DNA of 9,623 nucleotides from CALAMD01 sp035301025 (lineage in GTDB: Bacteria > Bacillota > Bacilli > Bacillales > Amphibacillaceae). Positions 7,076 through 9,623 of the stretch are shown here, one piece after another. The stretch lies in the NCBI GenBank assembly GCA_035301025.1, contig DATGUV010000107.1, positions 1-9,623 of the forward strand. The letters are read 5' to 3'. Position 1 is the first letter of the stretch. Every line of letters begins with the position of its first letter. A model generated the notes under the pieces. The model was given only the letters and a program-made list of their open reading frames with translations, did no database searches and was not told the origin of the DNA. Made by a program: the position numbers and the translations under genes.

Positions 7076-7088
7076 TCCCATAAGTGAA
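7071..7088. promoter_or_regulatory. Inverted repeat TTCACT-N6-AGTGAA at the sulP promoter
   Basis: Perfect 6-bp arms (7071-7076 and 7083-7088) are separated by 6 bases; further CAC/GTG bases outside the arms extend the symmetry with a one-base offset. The element overlaps the -35 of the sulP promoter. An 18-bp dyad is the size of a dimeric repressor operator, but I cannot assign it to a known regulator. Confidence 0.4.
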
Positions 7089-7114
7089 TAGTGTTAAGAA
7101 GATAGAAGCAAACA

Positions 7115-7213
7115 ATGAATGATGAACATATACGACGAATTGTTCAAGATCAACAATGCATCACCAATTACAGATGCCTTCTTGAGTCATTCATCTACTT
7201 TTTTCATGAATAA
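7115..7213 (+). pseudogene. Short open frame, possible remnant of a CadC/ArsR-type regulator
   Basis: The frame from ATG 7115 to TAA 7211-7213 encodes 32 residues beginning MNDEHIRRIVQDQ. The stretch DEHIRRI resembles the end of ArsR/CadC repressors, where a 'YSLxDEHIRQI' segment leads into the last helix, and cadC normally lies directly upstream of cadA, as this does. However, a stop codon (TAG at 7103-7105) lies four codons before the ATG, no ribosome binding site is clear, and no winged-helix sequence is found upstream in any plus frame. The resemblance is seven residues long and may be chance. I list it because of position only. Confidence 0.15.
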
Positions 7214-7306
7214 TTACGCATTCAACGGGATTTGCAGTTTTATTTTTTAAAAAAAACCGTACCTTTACATAACATTGATCTAATGAATTTCATCATACGT
7301 ATTTTA

Positions 7307-7335
7307 TTGACAGAGCTCGTTTTGGTAATTATGAA
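7307..7335 (+). promoter_or_regulatory. Promoter of the metal ATPase gene
   Basis: A consensus -35 TTGACA (7307-7312) and a -10 TATGAA (7330-7335; 4 of 6) are separated by exactly 17 bases. The start site would fall near 7342, inside the CTCAAATA sequence, giving a leader of about 47 bases. The normal 17-base spacing argues against control by a MerR-type activator, which uses 19-20 bases, and for repression. Confidence 0.65.
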
Positions 7336-7339
7336 ATGC

Positions 7340-7360
7340 ACTCAAATATAGAAACATGAG
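7340..7360 (+). promoter_or_regulatory. CadC/ArsR-like operator at the transcription start
   Basis: The site begins ACTCAAATA (7340-7348) and ends TGAG (7357-7360), so the outer CTCA/TGAG bases are symmetric. The left half matches, from memory, the CTCAAATA half-site of the staphylococcal cad operator bound by CadC; the right half is degenerate. Its place at the predicted start site is where CadC-type repressors block transcription. The match is a single half-site, so this is a moderate call. Confidence 0.4.
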
Positions 7361-7388
7361 AACATTATATTGGTTAGGAGTGTTTAAC

Positions 7389-9623
7389 GTGAGTTGTAGT
7401 CCAAAAAATGCTGAAAAAGAAATCAAGCTTCAACCATGTTGCAGAGAAAAAGCATCTCTAAGCAATCGTGACGATTCTGAAGAAGACCTTAGTAGTTATT
7501 GTAGTCACAAAGCTGATGCATCTCATAAAGAAGGAAAAAAGGTCAATTTAACCATTCGCGGAATGGATTGTCCGTCATGTGCGCTTTCCGTAGAAAAGGG
7601 AATGAGCAAACTTCCAGGGATTCAATCTGCAAAAGCAAGCTATGCTACTGAGAAGCTTCACATCATTGGAAATGATTTATACGATGAAAAGGCTGTAGAG
7701 AAAACGATTAAAAACTTAGGCTTTACTCTTGAAACACATACTCATGATACAACCAATAACAGGTACACCATTGGTGGAATGGATTGCGCTAACTGTGCTA
7801 CAAGCATTGAAAAACATTTAATGACTATTGGAGAAGTAGATGAAGTACAGGTAAGTTTTGCAACAGGAAAAGCTTACATAAAACATAGTAACGGACCAGA
7901 CGATATTGTACAGGAAATGAAGAAAATAGGGTATACAGCATCTTTTGATGGGGATGAAGATTCAGCAAAGACGATGGATCAACATAGCCTTGAGATAGGA
8001 AAAATCATTCTCTCAGGACTTTTCATTGCTACAGGTTTCGTTTTTACTTATACAAGTATGCCAACAATGCTTTCGACAATATTATTTGCTATAGTAATCG
8101 TTCTTAGTGGTGCTAAACCAATGAAAAGTGCGTATTATGCGGTGAAAAGTAAATCTCTAGATATGAATGTTCTTATATCTACAGCTGTCATTGGTGCAAT
8201 GATTATTGGTGAATGGTTTGAAGGTGCTACAGTCGTATGGCTTTTTTCATTTGGTATGTATTTGCAAAATAGATCCATGGACCAGACCCGAAAATCGATT
8301 CGAGATTTAATGAATGTAGCTCCCTCTAAAGCTTGGGTTCAAGCAGGAGACACACTCATTCAAAAGCCTGTGGAGCAGATAAACATTGGCGATATGATCA
8401 TTGTTAAACCGGGTGATAAAATCCCGTTAGACGGAAACATTACAAAAGGGTCTTCCATGATTCACCAAGCTCCAATTACTGGAGAATCCATGCCTGTAGA
8501 AAAAGCTGTTGGAGATCCTGTGTTTGCGGGAACGATTAACGAAAGTGGCTCATTAGATATTGAAGTGACAACACTTATAGAGGATACGACGTTATCAAAA
8601 ATCATTCATCTTGTAGAAGAGGCTCAAGAGCAAAAAGCGCCAACTGAAGCATTTATCGATCGTTTTGCAGCAATTTATACACCTATTGTATTTGTCATTG
8701 CCTTACTCGTTATTGCACTACCTCCACTGTTTGGATTAGGCAATTGGACGGAATGGGCGTATAAAGGGATAGCACTATTAGTGATTGCTTGTCCATGCGC
8801 ACTCGTTATTTCCACTCCAGTAGCCATTGTCTCAGGAATTGGAAATGCAGCGAAAAATGGTGTTCTTATGAAAGGAGGTACCTTTTTAGAAATTGCTGGA
8901 TCGATTGATTCCATTGCCTTTGATAAAACAGGAACATTGACGAAAGGTACTCCAACAGTTTCAGAAATATACGCCATAGACATTTCTGAAAAAGAGTTAC
9001 TATCGATTGCTCAAACAATTGAAAGTCGTTCTTCACATCCAATTGCTAAAGCATTGATCGATTATGCAACAGAGGAGAAAATTCCTCCCCTCGAAGGAGA
9101 AATGTATCAAAACATTGTTGGAAAAGGTGTTCAAGCAACGATTGCCGGTGACGTGTATATGGCAGGAAGTCCAAGACTATTTACAGAGATGAATGTTTCC
9201 TTAGACCGTATTACACACATCATTCAAACCTTTGAAAGGGAAGGGAAAACAAGTGTCGTCATAGGTACGAAAGATCACGCAATCGGTGCCATCTCATTCG
9301 CAGATACGATTCGGCCGCAAGCAAAGAAGACAATCCAAGCATTAAAAGAAGCAGGGGTACGAGATACCATCATGCTTACAGGTGATAATGAACGAACAGC
9401 AAAAACCATTGCAGCACAAACAGGTGTTGATCGCTATTTTGCAGAACTATTGCCAGAGGATAAAGTAACAGCAGTTAAGGAGATTCAACATGAAGGAAGA
9501 AAAGTAGCGATGGTAGGAGACGGAATCAACGACGCCCCAGCACTTGCTACAGCAGACTTAGGGATAGCAATGGGTGTTGTAGGAACAGATACGGCTATGG
9601 AAACAGCAGATGTAGTATTAATG
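7389..9623 (+). CDS. cadA: Cd/Zn/Pb-exporting P-type ATPase (P1B-2, CadA-like), 3' end missing
   Basis: The frame starts at GTG 7389, with TAGGAG 8 bases upstream, and is still open at the right edge: 745 residues are visible and about 70-80 (the last two membrane helices) should be missing. An N-terminal tail (1-50) carries Cys3, Cys17-Cys18, Cys38, His40 and His46. Two HMA domains follow, with GMDCPSC (58-64) and GMDCANC (130-136). Membrane helices lie near 205-222, 226-242, 259-274, 278-293, 429-450 and 458-482, the last bearing the metal-site CPC (468-470). The catalytic parts are complete: TGES 364-367, phosphorylated Asp512 in DKTGTLT, His550-Pro551 and GDGIND 710-715. The ending MGVVGTDTAMETADVVLM and the absence of copper-type features point to divalent soft-metal export (Cd, Zn, Pb) rather than CopA. 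The diagnostic Asp of the eighth helix lies outside the window. A cad-like operator suggests metal-induced expression. Confidence 0.93.
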   Translation, partial: MSCSPKNAEKEIKLQPCCREKASLSNRDDSEEDLSSYCSHKADASHKEGKKVNLTIRGMDCPSCALSVEKGMSKLPGIQSAKASYATEKLHIIGNDLYDEKAVEKTIKNLGFTLETHTHDTTNNRYTIGGMDCANCATSIEKHLMTIGEVDEVQVSFATGKAYIKHSNGPDDIVQEMKKIGYTASFDGDEDSAKTMDQHSLEIGKIILSGLFIATGFVFTYTSMPTMLSTILFAIVIVLSGAKPMKSAYYAVKSKSLDMNVLISTAVIGAMIIGEWFEGATVVWLFSFGMYLQNRSMDQTRKSIRDLMNVAPSKAWVQAGDTLIQKPVEQINIGDMIIVKPGDKIPLDGNITKGSSMIHQAPITGESMPVEKAVGDPVFAGTINESGSLDIEVTTLIEDTTLSKIIHLVEEAQEQKAPTEAFIDRFAAIYTPIVFVIALLVIALPPLFGLGNWTEWAYKGIALLVIACPCALVISTPVAIVSGIGNAAKNGVLMKGGTFLEIAGSIDSIAFDKTGTLTKGTPTVSEIYAIDISEKELLSIAQTIESRSSHPIAKALIDYATEEKIPPLEGEMYQNIVGKGVQATIAGDVYMAGSPRLFTEMNVSLDRITHIIQTFEREGKTSVVIGTKDHAIGAISFADTIRPQAKKTIQALKEAGVRDTIMLTGDNERTAKTIAAQTGVDRYFAELLPEDKVTAVKEIQHEGRKVAMVGDGINDAPALATADLGIAMGVVGTDTAMETADVVLM

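Larger units (their letters stand above)
7000..7388. other. Non-coding region between sulP and the metal ATPase
   Basis: This 389-base gap holds the sulP promoter and a short inverted repeat on its left side, and the ATPase promoter and operator-like site on its right side. The middle (about 7100-7300) shows small dyads (7139-7157 and 7158-7177) and an A/T tract near 7240-7257. It also holds a 32-codon open frame at 7115-7213 with slight CadC-like character. I see no convincing intact gene in it and no RNA gene. Confidence 0.7.

Noticed and set aside
7205..7219. Zur-box-like sequence (right half ATTACGC) in the ATPase upstream region
   Set aside because: Only the right half fits TCGTAATnATTACGA; the left half matches in three of seven bases, and it is about 90 bases upstream of the -35.
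8675..8983. 102-codon minus-strand frame opposite the ATPase
   Set aside because: It is antisense to the conserved membrane and phosphorylation region of the ATPase, which is clearly the coding strand.

Overview
The window is low-GC DNA with strong AGGAG-type ribosome binding sites, SigA-like promoters and a gene set (HI0933/YtfP-type flavoprotein, FabF, YdbS/YdbT PH-domain pair, SulP transporter plus UspA, CadA-type ATPase) typical of Bacillaceae. A halotolerant or environmental Bacillus relative is plausible, but genus cannot be fixed from sequence alone. It looks like ordinary chromosome: I see no phage, insertion sequence, CRISPR array, tRNA or rRNA.

Layout. Bases 1-327 (+) are the C-terminal end of a YtfP-like flavoprotein, followed by an intact stand-alone fabF (388-1620, +). 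A perfect 13-bp hairpin (1644-1677) and a larger structured element (1729-1778) separate fabF from a convergent minus-strand cluster. In transcription order this cluster is ydbS-like (4450-3953), ydbT-like (3956-2448, overlapping by 4 bp) and a redoxin of the CNHCPYV type (2399-1818). A SigA-like promoter precedes ydbS and an extended -10 precedes the redoxin gene. A small plus-strand lipoprotein gene (4657-5124) diverges from ydbS. It converges on a second minus-strand operon, a SulP anion transporter with STAS domain (6999-5590) and a universal stress protein (5576-5163). These two are tightly coupled and closed by a good intrinsic terminator whose T-run overlaps the lipoprotein stop codon.

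A 389-base non-coding stretch (7000-7388) holds the divergent promoters of sulP and of a heavy-metal P-type ATPase. The ATPase starts at a GTG (7389) and runs off the right edge (745 residues visible). It has a Cys/His-rich N-terminal tail, two HMA domains and the CPC, DKTGTLT, TGES, HP and GDGxND motifs of the Cd/Zn/Pb (P1B-2) class. Its promoter has a consensus -35 and, at the expected transcription start, a CTCAAATA half-site resembling CadC operators, although no intact ArsR/CadC gene is visible next to it.

Functionally the window mixes lipid synthesis, envelope-associated PH-domain membrane proteins, redox maintenance, anion transport with stress signalling, and metal efflux. I did not find a convincing new multi-gene system. 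The most useful leads are the metal-ATPase control region, the stand-alone FabF, and the RNA-like hairpin at 1729-1778.
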